Origin: Cycas panzhihuaensis
Taxonomy: Eukaryota; Cycadophyta
NCBI GenBank assembly: GCA_023213395.1
Contig: CM041465.1
Coordinates: forward strand, 136,965,741 to 137,029,740
Direction: 5' to 3'
Length of the DNA: 64,000 nt
Shown in pieces: positions 22,731 through 34,320 of this stretch. Below the pieces are notes generated by a model. It worked only from the letters and a program-made list of their open reading frames with translations, did no database searches and was not told the DNA's origin. Position 1 is the stretch's first letter. Each line of letters starts with the position of its first letter. The position numbers and the translations under genes were made by a program.

Positions 22731-24200
22731 AGTCCCTCCCCTTGAAAACATGCTTTGCCCTGAAAGTAGTGGTAAGAGCCCATTTTTATGCATCCATTCT
22801 TTAGACTCCCACGTTGCATCTTCAAGCTCCAATGTCTTCCATTTGATGAGATATTCTTTTATTATCCTGGATCGCAAATTCTTGTCCCTGGTCTTCAATA
22901 TCCCCTCAGGTTTCACTATCATCATTCCTTCCTCATCTAGTGTTGGTAAATTTGTTTATGGAGCCTCCTTTTCGCCCAACGTTTTCTTTAAGCAAGACAC
23001 GTGGAAGATATTGTGGATTTTACTTTCTGGTGGCAGTTTTAACTGATATGCCACTTCCCCTATGTATTCCTCAATCTGATATGGTCCAAAGAATCTTGGT
23101 GATAATTTATGTGGATTATTTTGTTTCATCGACATCTATTTGTAGGGTTGGAGTCTTAAGAATACCCATTCTCCTATCTCGAAACTCCGTTCAGATCTCC
23201 TTCTATCTGCTTGTTGCTTCATCCTATTCTTCGCCATCTCCAAATTATTCTTTAGTATTGAAATTGTTTCTTGCATCTGTGGCAAGTTTTCTTGGACTGT
23301 TTGCACTTTAGATGTATTCATCTAATTCAAGAGTGATGGAGGTTCATATCCATACAATGCTTGAAATGGTGACAATTTTGCCGCTACGTGGTATGTGGTG
23401 TTACACCACCGTTCTGTCGGATGAAGCCATCGATGCCATTGCGTCTGTTTATCTAATGCGAAATTTCTTAAGTATCCCTCCACACATTTATTAACTATTT
23501 CTGTTTGGCCATTTATCTGTGGGTGGTATGCTGAGCTCATATGTAGGCTAGTGCCAGTTGATTTGAACAACTCCTTCCAAAAGTGACTTGTGAATTTGGG
23601 ATTCCTGTCGCTGAATATAACTTTTGGAAAGCTATGTAGTCTGTGAATTTCTTTCATATATAATTTTGCTATTTGGCTTGCTTTTGCTCCTGTCTGAGTT
23701 CCCCTGAAATGGGCGTATTTAGTTAATCTGTCTACCACTACAAAAATTGCATCTCTTCGTTCTGAACGTGGAAGACCTATGATAAAATTCATAGAAGTTT
23801 CTTCCCATTTTTGATGGGGAATGGGAAGGGGTTGTAGCAACTCGGGGGTCTTCACAGATTCAGTCTTACTCCCTTGACATGTATCACATTCTGATACAAA
23901 CCGGAGGATGTTAGATTTCAACTCTTTCCAGTAAAACAAACTTCGAGGCCTTCTATAAGTCTTATCCATCCCTGAATGTCCTGAAACTGGAGTTGAGTGA
24001 GCTTCCTGAAGTAGTGCTTCTTTTAGTTTACTTGTCTTTGGAACAAATATTCTTCCTTTCCTTAGAACTAATTCTCCTTGTTCCATGAACTGCACTGCTT
24101 TTCCTTCTTTGATCTTTTGCCTTATTTCTTGTGATATCTTGTTGTCTTCGTATTCCTTTGCCAACTCTATTGTCCATTTTGGAGTTGCTATTGTCATTGA
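22731..24200 (-). pseudogene. Chromo-2 integrase and chromodomain
   Basis: An uninterrupted 291-codon minus-strand frame (24197-23322) covers most of the integrase: GHSGMDKTYRRP, CDTCQGSK, SMNFIIGLPRSERRDAI, FSDRNPKFTSHFWKEL and INGQTEIVNKCVEGYL. The first catalytic aspartate is asparagine (SMNF, where Chromo-1 has SMDF), so the enzyme should be inactive. The C-terminal part (23321-23136) has NRMKQQADRRRSERSFEIGE. The chromodomain with KEYLIKWKTLELEDATWE lies near 22800-22870, after further breaks. Confidence 0.9.
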
Positions 24201-25610
24201 ATCAGCTGAGGCTTCAATCTTTCCTTCCTCTGGTAGTCTAGATAGAGCATCCGCTATTACGTTTTCTTTCCCCTTTTTGTATTCTATGGTGAAGTTGAAA
24301 GTCTACAAGTTACTGACCCACTTTTGTTGTTCATCGGATGATGGCTTTTGATTCAGAAAGTACTTCAGGCTGTCATGATCAGTTATGACCACAAATCTGC
24401 TCCTTAATAAATACTACCTTCATTAGTGTATTGTGTGCATAATGGCTAGCATCTCTTTGTCATTTATTGGTTTCATTTTTTCCCTATTATTCAACTTCCA
24501 ACTTTCATAAGCTATAGGCCTTCCTCCATGTAACAGAACTGCTCTTATTCCAAAACCTGAAGCATCATATTCTAATGTGAATGGTTGGGTGAAATCTGAT
24601 AAGACAAATACTGGAGCCGTGATCGTTGCTTATTTTAATTCTTGAAATACTCCTTTTGCCTTTGAATTCCATTTGAACGCATCCTTTTTGGTCAGGTCTA
24701 TTAGTGGCAATGCCATGTGTGCATACCCTTTTATGAACTTTCTCAAAAATCCTACTGCTCCCAAAAAAACTTCTTACTCCTGTGACATTCTTCAGAGTTG
24801 ACCAGTTTACAATTGCCTGGATCTTTTTTGGATCAATTTTGATTCCTTCGCTTGTGATAATGTGGCCCAGATACTCTAATTCCTCTTTTGCGAAAGAACA
24901 CTTCTTATTTGCAAACAGTTGCGCTTTCTCAAGTATGAGCAGAACTGCCTTTATATATTCCATATGTTATTCCCATGTTTTGCTATAGATCAGGATATTG
25001 TCAAAGAAAACCAACACGAATTTCCTTAAAACATGTTTTAATATTGAATTCATTGTGCTTTGGAAAGTAGCTGGAGCATTTGTTAAGGTGAAAGGCATTA
25101 CTCTGAATTCAAACAACCCTTCATGTGTTTTGAATGCAGTTTTGTATACATCTTCTTCTTTGACCCTTATTTGATAGTATCCTAAGCGCAAATCTATCTT
25201 TGAAAAGTATTGGGCTCCATGTAACTCATCTAACAAATCTTCAATCCTTGGGATAGGATAATGATTCTTTATGGTCAATTTATTCAGGCCACGATAATCC
25301 ACACACATTCTGTAAGATCCATCCTTCTTTGGATTGACACCATGAGAGAGGCGAATGGACTCGTGATTTTCACCACTATGCCTTGGAGTAACAGTTCTTG
25401 TGTGAGTTTTTCAATTTCCTTCCTGAGATGATAAGGATGTCTATATGAAGGAATGTTGACTGGTATTGCTCCGAGATCAGGTCTATTGCGTGTTCCAATT
25501 CCCTTTTCGGTGGCAGTCCTTGGGGTTCTTAAAAAACTCTCTGATGTTTTTCTAAGATTGTTTGAATCTCTGGGGGAATGTCTTCTATTTCTAGTTTGTA
25601 ACATGACATT
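24201..25610 (-). pseudogene. Chromo-2 reverse transcriptase and RNase H (broken)
   Basis: Minus-strand RT has [20 protein letters not shown] at 25308, [15 protein letters not shown] near 25185, [15 protein letters not shown] near 25090 and the active site near 25000-25020 as [10 protein letters not shown]. Chromo-1 keeps FFDD here, so the second catalytic aspartate has become asparagine. The RNase H region (24200-24650) is fragmented: a DASGFGI-like patch near 24550 is followed by stops. Frameshifts lie near 25300 and 24770. Confidence 0.88.
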
Positions 25611-25639
25611 ATGTACGCTGGCGAATTCTTCTTTAGAAT

Positions 25640-27184
25640 ATTTTCCATCCTATGAGATGTTACAAGTTGAATTGGAGGTGTGGCTGGGGCTTGTAGTCAA
25701 TATTTACGTCATTTTTGTCGAAAACACATAAATCTTGTCATGTAGTTGGTAACGATGTTTCCCAGCATTTGTAGCCATTGAATCCCTAGAACTGCGTCCA
25801 CTCCGCCTATAGGCATGGCAAACATACAAGTTGTGACCTTGTAATCATTGATCTGGAGAGTTGTATCTTTGCAGTATCCTCCACATGGCGTTGTTCTCCC
25901 ATTTGCTATTGACACATAGATTGTGTTGAGGGATTTCACTTGTAATCCCAGTTTTTCTACTGATGCCTTGTTTATAAAATTGTGTGTACTCCCACTATCA
26001 ACCAAAATTGATATTGGTGTTCCCTTGATTTGTCCTTGGAATCTTAGGGTTTGTGGGGATACCTGTTGCCCCGTAATGGCCTGCAATGAGATTTGGACAT
26101 TCCCTGTATCCACTTTCAGAAGTTCATCTTCCTTCCTTTCTATGCTCTGGTCTTGTTTTACTTCTTCCTCTGCTTCTTTTGGTATTTCTGCATCCTCATT
26201 ATTGATCATGAAAACCTTCTTTACCGGGCATTGGTGTTCCTTATTCCATTTTCCTCCACACTTGAAGCACGTCCCTTTTTTTATATGCTCCTCTTTTGTT
26301 GTTCCTGAACTTTCTCCTATATTTCTTATAGCTAACGAAGGATCTGCCTTTGTTCTTGATTTTGCCCAATTAGGATTTTGGGTTTGATATGATGGTGGCT
26401 CATATCTCCTTGTATATGTTGGTCTACTATCTCTGAGTTCTGCCTCTACATTTCTTGCTATCCGAATTGCTATTTGGAGTTGTGGTGGATTTGCTCCTTT
26501 AACTCTAAATTTGATCTGATTTTTCAATCCACTGATATAAGTCTCCAGTAAACATTCATACGGTATTTTTTCTGAGACCATACATTGTAGCGTTTGAAAC
26601 TATTTTGTATATTCTAGGACTGTTCCTTGTTGATGTAATCGTGTTAACTGAGCAAAGTAATCTGTGTTCCAACAGTCGTCATATTGCTCTACTAATCCTC
26701 CTCTTAGATTCTCCCAAGTCTACTGTATTGGTAAGTTCATGTTTTGCCACCAATACTACCACCTTAACGCCCTTCTTTTTAAGTGTAAGGATGCTATTTC
26801 CATCTTTTCCTTAGTTGTTGAGTTATAGACCCTGAAATAGTTCTCCATTTGTAAGATCCAATTTGTGATATTCTTGGATACTTCGGGATCAAATTTTTCC
26901 AAGGATAATCTTGCTCCTTTCCATCCATTATCCATGTTGGAAGTTCTCATTTCATAAACTCGTCAATCAAATCTATTCCCTTGGTTTTCTTGATTGTTCC
27001 AAGTATCTATCTGATCTATTCCTAATGCATTGTTGTTATCCATTTCTCCACCCGACACATTCTGTGTTGTTTGATCCACTTTTGCTAGTAACTTCTGGAT
27101 TAAGATTGTTAAAGCCTTTATGCTCTGGTTTAATTCTGATGCGCCTTCAATATTTTCCTCTGAGGTTTTGGATTGGGCTACCAT
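25640..27184 (-). pseudogene. Chromo-2 gag and protease (broken)
   Basis: The gag start at 27184 (MVAQSKTSEENIEG) is chosen because the frame further upstream runs into the primer-binding site and LTR. The capsid has EKFDPEVSKNITNWILQMEN near 26880, then a damaged stretch near 26600-26750. A long frame from 26581 to 25709 contains CFKCGGKWNKEHQC near 26235-26275, protease ILVDSGSTHNFINKASVEKL near 25960-26020 and MLGNIVTNYMTR near 25750, closely parallel to Chromo-1. A pure G run on the plus strand at 27237-27250 encodes a short proline tract before the start in the other reading. Confidence 0.87.
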
Positions 27185-27307
27185 CTTCCTAGGAATGAGA
27201 TTTTTCCTTGATCTCAATTCTGTTTCTATTTCCCTTGGGGGGGGGGGGGGCGGATTTTTCGACCATTTTTTTGTGCTTTTACTTCTGTCCTTTCCCCTCG
27301 AAACTAA

Positions 27308-27321
27308 GCTCTGATACCACT
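27308..27321 (-). other. Chromo-2 primer-binding site (tRNA-iMet)
   Basis: The minus strand reads GTGGTATCAGAGCT, adjoining the 5' LTR. Confidence 0.85.
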
Positions 27322-27906
27322 TGTAGTGATCTAGTTCTACTTTTATAGCGATTTTTCTCAAAAATACATGTAATAATCCATAAAAACAATAACTAGATGC
27401 TATTCAACAAGAAAATGAACAAGGAACAGGAATTACAGAATCCACCAAAGTAAATAATAATCTTTATTATTAAATAATACCAAAATAGAACGAAATTACA
27501 ATAAAATACCAGTGTTTCTTGAAGAAGTGAGCTTCCCTCTTCGAGGCGAGGAACCCTCCAAACTACAGCCCCCAAATGGGCAAGCTAATTGCAGCCCTAG
27601 GATTGAAAATGCGCAACCAAAAGAACCTCCTAATGATGGTTTGGGATGCGGCCCAAACTTCCTATATATAGTGATCAAAATACTTCAATTAGAAGTTGGC
27701 CAGACTTGGTGATATGATCCTTAATACTGCTTAAATAGAAGTTGGCTAGAACTTCTCCAAAATTGGCAGCCTAACTTTAAACGGTCACAACTTTTGATAG
27801 AGATGTCAGAATTGACTTTCATCTGAACCGTTGGAATCTTCATTTAGAGGCCTTCGATTTGAATGGTTAAATGGCATAGTTTTGACTAGATTTTTGGAAT
27901 GTTACA
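27322..27906 (-). repeat. Chromo-2 5' LTR
   Basis: About 585 bp. The inner end (plus strand, near 27740-27906) aligns with the start of the Chromo-1 LTR, including a stretch complementary to CCAACGGTTCAGAYGAAAGT. This ties the two chromoviruses to one family. Confidence 0.9.
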
Positions 27907-28037
27907 GATTTATCCCCTATAGCAATTTGCTAAGCATTTTTTGCTCTAAGGAGAGTTTCTACTTTAATTTTCCATATGTGATAATTGTTATCAGAGAGTT
28001 TATCATTGTCAGATAGGGCCAAGATGGAGGAATCCAT
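27907..28037 (-). pseudogene. Copia-B2 gag, N-terminal part
   Basis: The minus-strand ATG at 28037 opens MDSSILALSDNDKLSDNN, then HIWKIKVETLLRAKNA, then a stop, up to the Chromo-2 junction. It is homologous to the Copia-B1 gag start at 12688. It continues at 22157 on the far side of Chromo-2. Confidence 0.87.
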
Positions 28038-28736
28038 TTTAAAACAGAGAACATGATTTCTGTAACCCTAGGCCATACGATTGTATGGATTTTCGTACGG
28101 TACAGAAGTTGTACGGACATGTACAAATTATACCTCGAAAAGAAGCTCTTGTAGAGGTGAATCCGGATCTGTAATTACTTTTAGAGTTTGCCTTTTGAAT
28201 AAGAAGAAAACAACCTCGAAAGGCTTAGTCTGCGGCTAAGGTTTTTAGAGAAAATTGCTTAGATTGATAAAAAAATCCACAAAACAGAGTGGAAATCACT
28301 CCAGATATAATTGAAATATCATAACGTAGATTTTAGACCTGATTTTCAGCGAAAAAAATGCAGAAGAAAGAAGATTTTTCACTGTATATCTTCAAATCCA
28401 CACAAACCTAATTTTGGTTGAAAAGAGGTTGAAATTGACCTCAGATTAACGCAATGTAGAAGGGAAACTTGCTTAGAATGGCCTGATCTATATTCTGGTC
28501 AAATTTTGTCTTGATCTAAGACTTGTAAAAATCTATTTGTACGACTCTACAAATCTGTACTCTGGCTCCGTACGGCTTCAACTGATCCTCTTTCAGACTT
28601 ATGAGTAACTTGGCACTCTTCCTCTTCAGGCTTCTTCTTCTCTTTTAGACCCTCTGATGTCTCAATCTGGACTTCTTTTACTGGCTTCAAGCTAGTCTTC
28701 CTCTTTAATGGGTCAAGGTATCCTGTTCTGATACCA
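28038..28736 (-). other. Copia-B2 leader and primer-binding site
   Basis: A 5' leader of roughly 690 bp has no convincing ORF. At 28725-28736 the minus strand reads TGGTATCAGAAC, an iMet-type primer-binding site with one change. Confidence 0.75.
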
Positions 28737-28937
28737 TGTTGAACATACACCATGATAGAAGAGAGAATGAATTGATTCATTATTGAAGATGCAAGTACAT
28801 TTATACAATTAGGGTTTGTAATCACCTTGGAACCAACTTGTAATCGAATTACCTCTAGATGACATGTGTCATACGGTTACATTAGGGTACATAAATTTAT
28901 TAACTTACAACCTAGGATAAAACATTATATTCTAACA
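28737..28937 (-). repeat. Copia-B2 5' LTR
   Basis: 201 bp, plus-strand ends TGTTGAACAT and TTCTAACA, followed by TSD agaag at 28938-28942. Confidence 0.93.
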
Positions 28938-29082
28938 AGAAGTTGTAGATAAATCACTGCCAATGGAAAAGCTTGAAACAAAAAATGTGTTTGTCAAAAG
29001 AAGTAACCCTAAAGAGAAGGAACCCATTTTCCAAGAAAAACAACCACAAACACAATTAGTGGTTCAGGTAGATGAATTATTC
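28938..29082 (+). pseudogene. Gypsy-A1 gag-protease linker fragment
   Basis: The Gypsy-A1 reading resumes here after Copia-B2. MEKLETKNVFVKRSNPKEKE aligns with MGKPETKYVYVRKNKQKEKE of Gypsy-A2 near 50690-50750, and the piece ends VQVDELF, matching VQMEELF there. The following residues (KGLPAED) are found at 39970, after Gypsy-B. The last five bases, tattc (29078-29082), are repeated at 39965-39969. Confidence 0.85.
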
Positions 29083-29829
29083 TGTGTGCGGCCTAAGTAG
29101 AGTTGATACTTTGAAAGTAAATAATATAAATAAGGGGCTGGTAGATGTAAAAGAAGCTGTTGATAGGTTGATTAGAAGGCGGATAAGCGAACACAGGTGC
29201 AACCAGGCTGCTAACAGGTGCGACTAAGTTGTTAATGAGTTGTTGGCAGGTGCAACCGGAGTTCGACAAGTGCAAGCGAAATTGACAAGTGCAACCAAGC
29301 CTCGAACAGGTGCGACTAAGCTACTGACAGGTGCAACTTAGCCGCTAACAAGTGCAACCAAGCCTTGGACAGGTGCAACTGAGCTGCTGACAGGTGCAAC
29401 CAGAGCAAAGGCAGGTACATCCTAGATCGCAGCAAAGTGCAACTAGAATCTTGGGAAGCACAACTCGGGCAGCAATGGGTGCAACTAGGGTAGTAGTTGT
29501 GTAACTTAGGGCAACATTAGTTATGTAATAAATAATAATGTGAAGAATAATGATTATGAATAGTAGTTGTAACTGTAGGTAGGTATATAAAGCAAAGAAA
29601 AGAAGAGGAGATTGTATTGTATCATTTTCGTTGTTGTTCATCCTGTAAGTGCCAATTCGACTGCAGATTTTTGTATATTGTTCTGGCCTACGTCTAGTTG
29701 TGAGAGGACCAGACGCAAGGCCCTTTTGCAATGAAATCCTGGTTCCTTGTGCTCTAAATTATATCTCTTCCTTACTTATGACTCTGGTACGATGCGATTA
29801 AAGGGTTAGAGTGGGGAAAACAACACACG
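29083..29829 (+). repeat. Gypsy-B 5' LTR
   Basis: About 747 bp, TGTGTGCGG to AACAACACACG. The copy at 37759-38476 starts TGTGTGCG and ends AACAACACACA. It carries a tandem array described separately, and a TATATAAAGCAAAG box near 29583. Confidence 0.88.
29195..29510 (+). repeat. About 14 degenerate 21-bp tandem repeats in Gypsy-B 5' LTR
   Basis: The unit resembles ACAGGTGCAACYAAGCYGCTG and recurs roughly every 19-23 bases, with variants such as ACAAGTGCAACCAAGCCTCG and ACAGGTGCGACTAAGCTACTG. The array lies upstream of the TATA-like box, so it is in the U3 region. The other LTR (37866-38140) has a shorter, altered version. A repeated factor-binding enhancer is possible (inference). Confidence 0.8.
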
Positions 29830-29830
29830 T

Positions 29831-29842
29831 TGGTTCGGTTGC
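29831..29842 (+). other. Gypsy-B primer-binding site, tRNA-Glu type
   Basis: TGGTTCGGTTGC follows the LTR by one base. The second copy at 38478-38490 reads TGGTTCTGTTGCC. Both are one base away from the tRNA-Glu complement seen intact in Gypsy-A2. Confidence 0.6.
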
Positions 29843-29905
29843 TGATATCCAGAATTGGGAAATAATGACCGGTCTAGGATGAAGAAATAATAGGGGGAAT
29901 TGTCC

Positions 29906-31688
29906 ATGCCACCAAGGGTTAATTTCGTGAGAAGGGTCGAAACCAGGCAAGAGCGGAGCTAGCGGTGGGAGGCAGAGAGAAGCCAGGAAGGCGCCCGCAA
30001 ACCTAAAGAACCAGTAGAAAAGAAGCAAGCCAGAAGGAGACCTGCTAAAGACAGACAAGAAGGAAGTCAGACACTGCAGGGACAAGAAAAAGACAAGAGG
30101 GAGAAGGATAGTGAAGTAAAAGAGGACGCGGAAGGGACTTGGGAGGAAACCTAAGAAGTGCACACGGAAACCCTGAAGTGGACAAAGGACAAAGACCCCG
30201 AGAGTATAGAGGAGGAGCATCTTAACTCAGAAGAAGCAAAAACAATAAGTTTGGAAGTATATAGTACCACAGTAGCAGGGTGGGATTGCTCTTTGGTAGA
30301 TGTTAAAGATTCCCATTCTCATGTACTGAATCCGCTTTATAGTTAGATGGCAGATATGCTTTCAGGATCGATGCTATTAGGAGGAAGCCCGGAGAATGCG
30401 AATAGTATTCCCCCAAATCAAGGGAGGAGCGAGGGTGGAGGAACGAACTCGACAAAAAGTACAAATAGAATTGTGCAGAGTGGACTGATGCCAACAGGAC
30501 CAGCAAACCAGGCACAAGGAAATGCAACTATAGGGGGAAGCCAAGTAAATGCTTCGTATGTCATAGTTCAGAATGATGCCATGTTTGGACATTTACAGTT
30601 TGATGGCTCAGGAGACCCAAGAGATCATCTAGCTTTATTTTCTAACATGTTGAAAATTAAAAAAAGTTAAGGACCAGGATGAAATCAAGGCACAATTTTT
30701 TTCAATGTTGCGGGGGGCAGCAATAGCATGGTACCAATACATAGCAAAAGCAAATCCAACGTGGGAGGCAATTCAAAAACAATGTTTGGGCAGATTCCAA
30801 CGATTACGGGATCCCATGTCCATTTTTCAAGCCTTGGAAGAAATTGGGTAGGTACCATGTGAGTCTGTGAATGATTTTGATGGTAGACTCCGAATTATTA
30901 TGAATAAAATGGATCCAGCTATACCTATGAACTCAATTTTATCCTTGAAATATTTTGTACAAGGGTTGCTACCCCATTTGAAAGAAAAAAATGTTTTTCA
31001 TCCAATGAATAGCTATGAGCAAGTCAAGGATAGACGCTTTGAAAATCAGATGAGAACGGGTTATTTACACGTGGGAGTTCCAAATGCTGGGCAAGCAAGC
31101 ACATCGCAATGGATGACCAGCCCTAAGTTAGAGGCTTTAAAGAAAGAGGTGGAGATGCTGAAACATCAAGCTACTGTTGTACCTTTTGGTACAAATCAAC
31201 AAAAATGAGGAAATTGAAAAATTAAGGGTAGAAATAGCTAAATTAAAAGTTGGAAAACCTCGAGAAGACATTTGGTGTCCTCCCCCTTGAAGGGTCAGGG
31301 TGGGGAAAACAACACACATATTCAAAGGGTTCATTGTCACCTATGTTCCAAGTGGGGACATTTTCGAACGGATTGCCCGTTACAAAAACAAGAAGGGGAT
31401 TATATATGGGAAGAATGTGGTCCAGTGGACCAGGAATGGGCAAATTGCCCAAAGAATCCTGTTTTAAAAGTACAAACTTCTAATTTAGGAACAAAGATCC
31501 CAGATAAGGAGCAACCGATCTATATTCAGATAAGAAGTGGAAAAGTCACAACTACACCAGCTACTGAAAATTTTCTGGATCCAGCAGTGGAAAAGAAAAG
31601 ATTACAAGACGTTGTGCGGGCCCTGCAGGACGCAACAAGGACAGTACAACAAGAGGAGATGAAACATGCCAACAGATTTAATGGCTAG
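29906..31688 (+). pseudogene. Gypsy-B gag, copy 1 (broken)
   Basis: It starts at 29906 with MPPRVNFVRRVETRQERS, the same MPP start as Gypsy-A. A charged lysine- and glutamate-rich leader follows, and a TAG at about 30344 precedes MADMLSGSMLLGG. The capsid block has MFGHLQFDGSGDPRDHLALF, then a frameshift near 30660, SMLRGAAIAWYQYIAKANP near 30705-30760 and LKYFVQGLLPHLKEK near 30950. A coiled-coil-like stretch near 31210 (EEIEKLRVEIAKLKV) is out of frame with both neighbours. One zinc knuckle, CHLCSKWGHFRTDC, lies at about 31337-31378. Copy 2 at 38553 shares several of the same lesions. Confidence 0.85.
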
Positions 31689-31839
31689 GTGTATCATAGA
31701 TGAGCAACAATTCAGGGGGAGCAGTGGGAGAAAAATCCCTGGCAGAAGATACAAGAGATGAAGGAGTTGTTGATAGAAATCGGAATTTCTATTCCCATTT
31801 CCATCATTTTCAAGTGGTGGGAGGCTGGTTATTTTTAAC

Positions 31840-32815
31840 AAGTTGTCCTGGACCAAATTGAAAAAATGGTATTACGAGCATTAGAAACCGATTCAATTGA
31901 CCCTAGGGTTCCTATGACCCTTTTTGGCACAACAATTTGCAAGACGATTGTAGACGGAGGGTCTGGAGTGAATGTACTCCCAGAGGCTACATGCATCCCA
32001 TTGGGATGATTGGAAATGGTTTCCCCAGATTATGCAATTAGATTGGCTAATCAAGTGCAAGTCAGACCGATGGGATCTTTGTTGAATATTCATGTTATAG
32101 TTGCAGGGATCACAGTCCGATTAGATTTTGCGATCGTTAGGATGCAAAATTAGAATAAAACATATCCAACACTCCTAGGGAGAACATGGTTGCTCGCGAC
32201 AGAAGCATTGCAATATTGGGGGAAACTAACATTTACCCTACATGCTACAGGAAAAAAGATAGTATTACCCCTTTGCTCGGACGGACCTCACATCGAAAGA
32301 ATTGAAGACGTGGAAACAACATCGATAACCACCATCTCATCAACTACTACAACAAGTCCCTGTTCGGAGATAGTATTTCAAGCTCTGAAAACCCCTCCTC
32401 ATCTTCCAAGCGAGGCATTGTTAGCTTATCTATTGGATTGGCTACAGACAGCATGCGAAGAAATAGCAGAAGCATCTTCCAATTGCTACCAATTAGAACT
32501 ATGCCCGGATGAGCAACAACAAATTCAGAACAGTATAGGTAATCTTAATAAAGAAAAAGGACGAATGGAAGATTATGTAAAGAATTCTCCTTTGAATAAA
32601 ACACAAGATGATTACTTGTATTCGTTGTTTGAAAATGAGATGTGTAGTTATAATAACATTGAGAATTGTTTGCGTCAAAACCCTGCATTAAAATTGTTCA
32701 GTAATTTTCATGTTGGAGAAAGGAAGTGTTACCAATTGCAGAAACAAGATGACGCCCTGAGCTTTCTTCAGGCATACTTTGCTATAGAATATGGCTTAAA
32801 AGAAATTTGTTAGAG
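31840..32815 (+). pseudogene. Gypsy-B protease and linker (broken)
   Basis: The protease reads TICKTIVDGGSGVNVLPEA near 31930-31990. DGG takes the place of the usual DTG or DSG, as in Gypsy-A2. Further on, YPTLLGRTWLLATEALQYW near 32165-32220 matches YPALLGRPWLYKTQCLQNW of Gypsy-A2. From 32190 an open frame of 207 codons forms a protease-RT linker (serine/threonine tract, then EEIAEASSNCYQLELCPDEQ) with no recognised domain. The gag-like block found in Gypsy-A2 at this position is not visible here. Stops near 32008 and 32152 interrupt. Confidence 0.75.
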
Positions 32816-32939
32816 TCCAACTTATAGGATAAATCCAGATGGAAAGACAGTCCAAAAGGCAGAACTTCAATTGAAACAAATTAATTTAGGAACTGAAGAA
32901 GACCGTAAATGGATAAAAGTAGGTTAATAATGGGAACCA

Positions 32940-34320
32940 AAAGTTATGCAACAGGCAGTAGCTCTCTTCTATGAATACAGAGATGTATTTGCTTGGTCCT
33001 ATAAGGATCTGAAGGGTATCCCTGCAGAAGTAGGAGACCACAAGATTGAATTATTGGAAAATACAAAATCCGTAAGGCAACGACCTTATAGGATGGATCC
33101 TCGGTATAAAGAACAAGTCAAAGGAGAGCTAGATAAAACTTCTTGAAGTAGGTTATATCTTTGAAGTGGAAAATAGTGAATGGGTGAGCCCAGTAGTGGT
33201 AGTGCCGAAAAAGAATGGGAAGTTGCGTGTTTGTGTTGATTATAGGGCTTTAAACAAAGCCACAAAAAAGGACCCCTTTCCAATTCCTTTCACTGAGGAT
33301 ATATTGGAAAGAGTTGCAGGGCATGAGGTGTTTTCATTCACTGATGTGTTCAGTGGATATAATCAGGTCCGTATAGCATCTGAGGATCAATTGAAGACCA
33401 CATTTGTTACAGAATAGGGTACTTATGCCTACCGAGTAATGCCATTTGGGCTAACCAATGCGCCAACAACATTCCAAAGAATAATTTTGAATATATTTTG
33501 GGGATTATTAGGAAAGGCAATTGAAGTATTTTTGGATGACTGGACACTATACAGTTTGTTGAAGGATCATCTGTCTTAATTAAAATTGATGTTGGAGGTG
33601 TGTAGAAAAAGTAAATTGTGTTTGAACCCAGATAAATGTACCTTTTTGGTACCATTTGGATCCTTATTAGGACATATTGTTTCAAAGGAAGGGCTGATGA
33701 CAGATCCAGCCAAAGTAGAAGTAATTTTGAAATTTCCTGTCCCTTAGAACCAGAAAAATCTCAAAGGGTTCTTGGGAATGACTGGATATTATCGGAAATT
33801 CATAAAAGGCTATGTCCAGATAGCATACCCATTGGAATCATTATTAAAAAAGGCAAGAAAGTGGGAATGGACAATGAGGCAGCAACTGTCTTTTGACACT
33901 TTGAAGAAGAAGATAGCAGAAGCCCCTGTGCTTAGATTTCCCAATTGAAAAAAGCCATTCCATGTCCATGTAGACGCCTCATTATATGCGATTGGATGTG
34001 TATTGGCCTAACCTGCTAATGAAAAAATTGACCTCCCTATTGCCTTTGCCAGTAGGAAGTTGACATCAGTAGAATATAAGTATACCATGATTCTGAGCAG
34101 AAGGGCATGATATATGCTCTACAAAAATTTTGGCATTACTTACTTGCTAATCCGTTTGTATTTTTTGTGGACTATTAGGCTTTGCAATATTTTATTAACA
34201 AACCTATTCTCTAGGGAAGAATTAGCCGCTGGCTAATGTTGTTTCAAGAATTCATATTTAAAATTGTGGTGAAAAAAGGTGATAAACATGTGATACCAGA
34301 TCAATTGTCTAGGATAAAAG
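32940..34320 (+). pseudogene. Gypsy-B reverse transcriptase and RNase H (broken)
   Basis: RT starts DVFAWSYKDLKGIPAE near 32985. It contains VVVPKKNGKLRVCVDYRALN near 33195-33255, FSFTDVFSGYNQVRIA near 33330, MPFGLTNAPTTFQRII near 33440 and the active site EVFLDDWTLYS near 33520-33555. The form FLDDW differs from the FFDDIL of the chromoviruses and matches Gypsy-A2. RNase H is badly decayed but keeps MIYALQKFWHYLLANPFVFF near 34110-34170 and VIPDQLSRIKEG near 34290. At least six stops or shifts are visible. Confidence 0.88.

Larger units (their letters stand above)
22158..27906 (-). mobile_element. Chromo-2: Ty3/gypsy chromovirus on minus strand inside Copia-B2
   Basis: LTRs at 22158-22730 and 27322-27906 start TGTAGTGATCTAG and end GTTACA on the plus strand. 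The flanking 5-mers are gactt (22153-22157) and gattt (27907-27911), a TSD with one mismatch. The Copia-B2 gag reads continuously across if the element is removed. The coding order on the minus strand is gag, protease (DSG), RT, RNase H, integrase, chromodomain. It is clearly related to Chromo-1 in both protein and LTR. Catalytic residues are mutated in RT and integrase. Confidence 0.93.
17993..28937 (-). mobile_element. Copia-B2: Ty1/copia element on minus strand, split by Chromo-2
   Basis: LTRs of about 200 bp at 17993-18192 and 28737-28937 share TGTTGAACATACACC and TATTCTAACA ends and are flanked by a perfect TSD agaag (17988-17992 and 28938-28942). Read on the minus strand the order is LTR, iMet primer-binding site, leader, gag, protease, integrase, RT, RNase H, purine tract, LTR. 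Chromo-2 interrupts gag at 22158-27906. Excluding it, the element is about 5.2 kb, a normal copia size. Several stops and frameshifts make it inactive. Confidence 0.94.

Noticed and set aside
27237-27250. Pure G run as a functional G-quadruplex
   Set aside because: A single homopolymer in a decayed leader; expansion or sequencing error is more likely.
29195-29510. CRISPR-like array
   Set aside because: Units are contiguous and degenerate without unique spacers, lie inside an LTR, and the DNA is plant nuclear.
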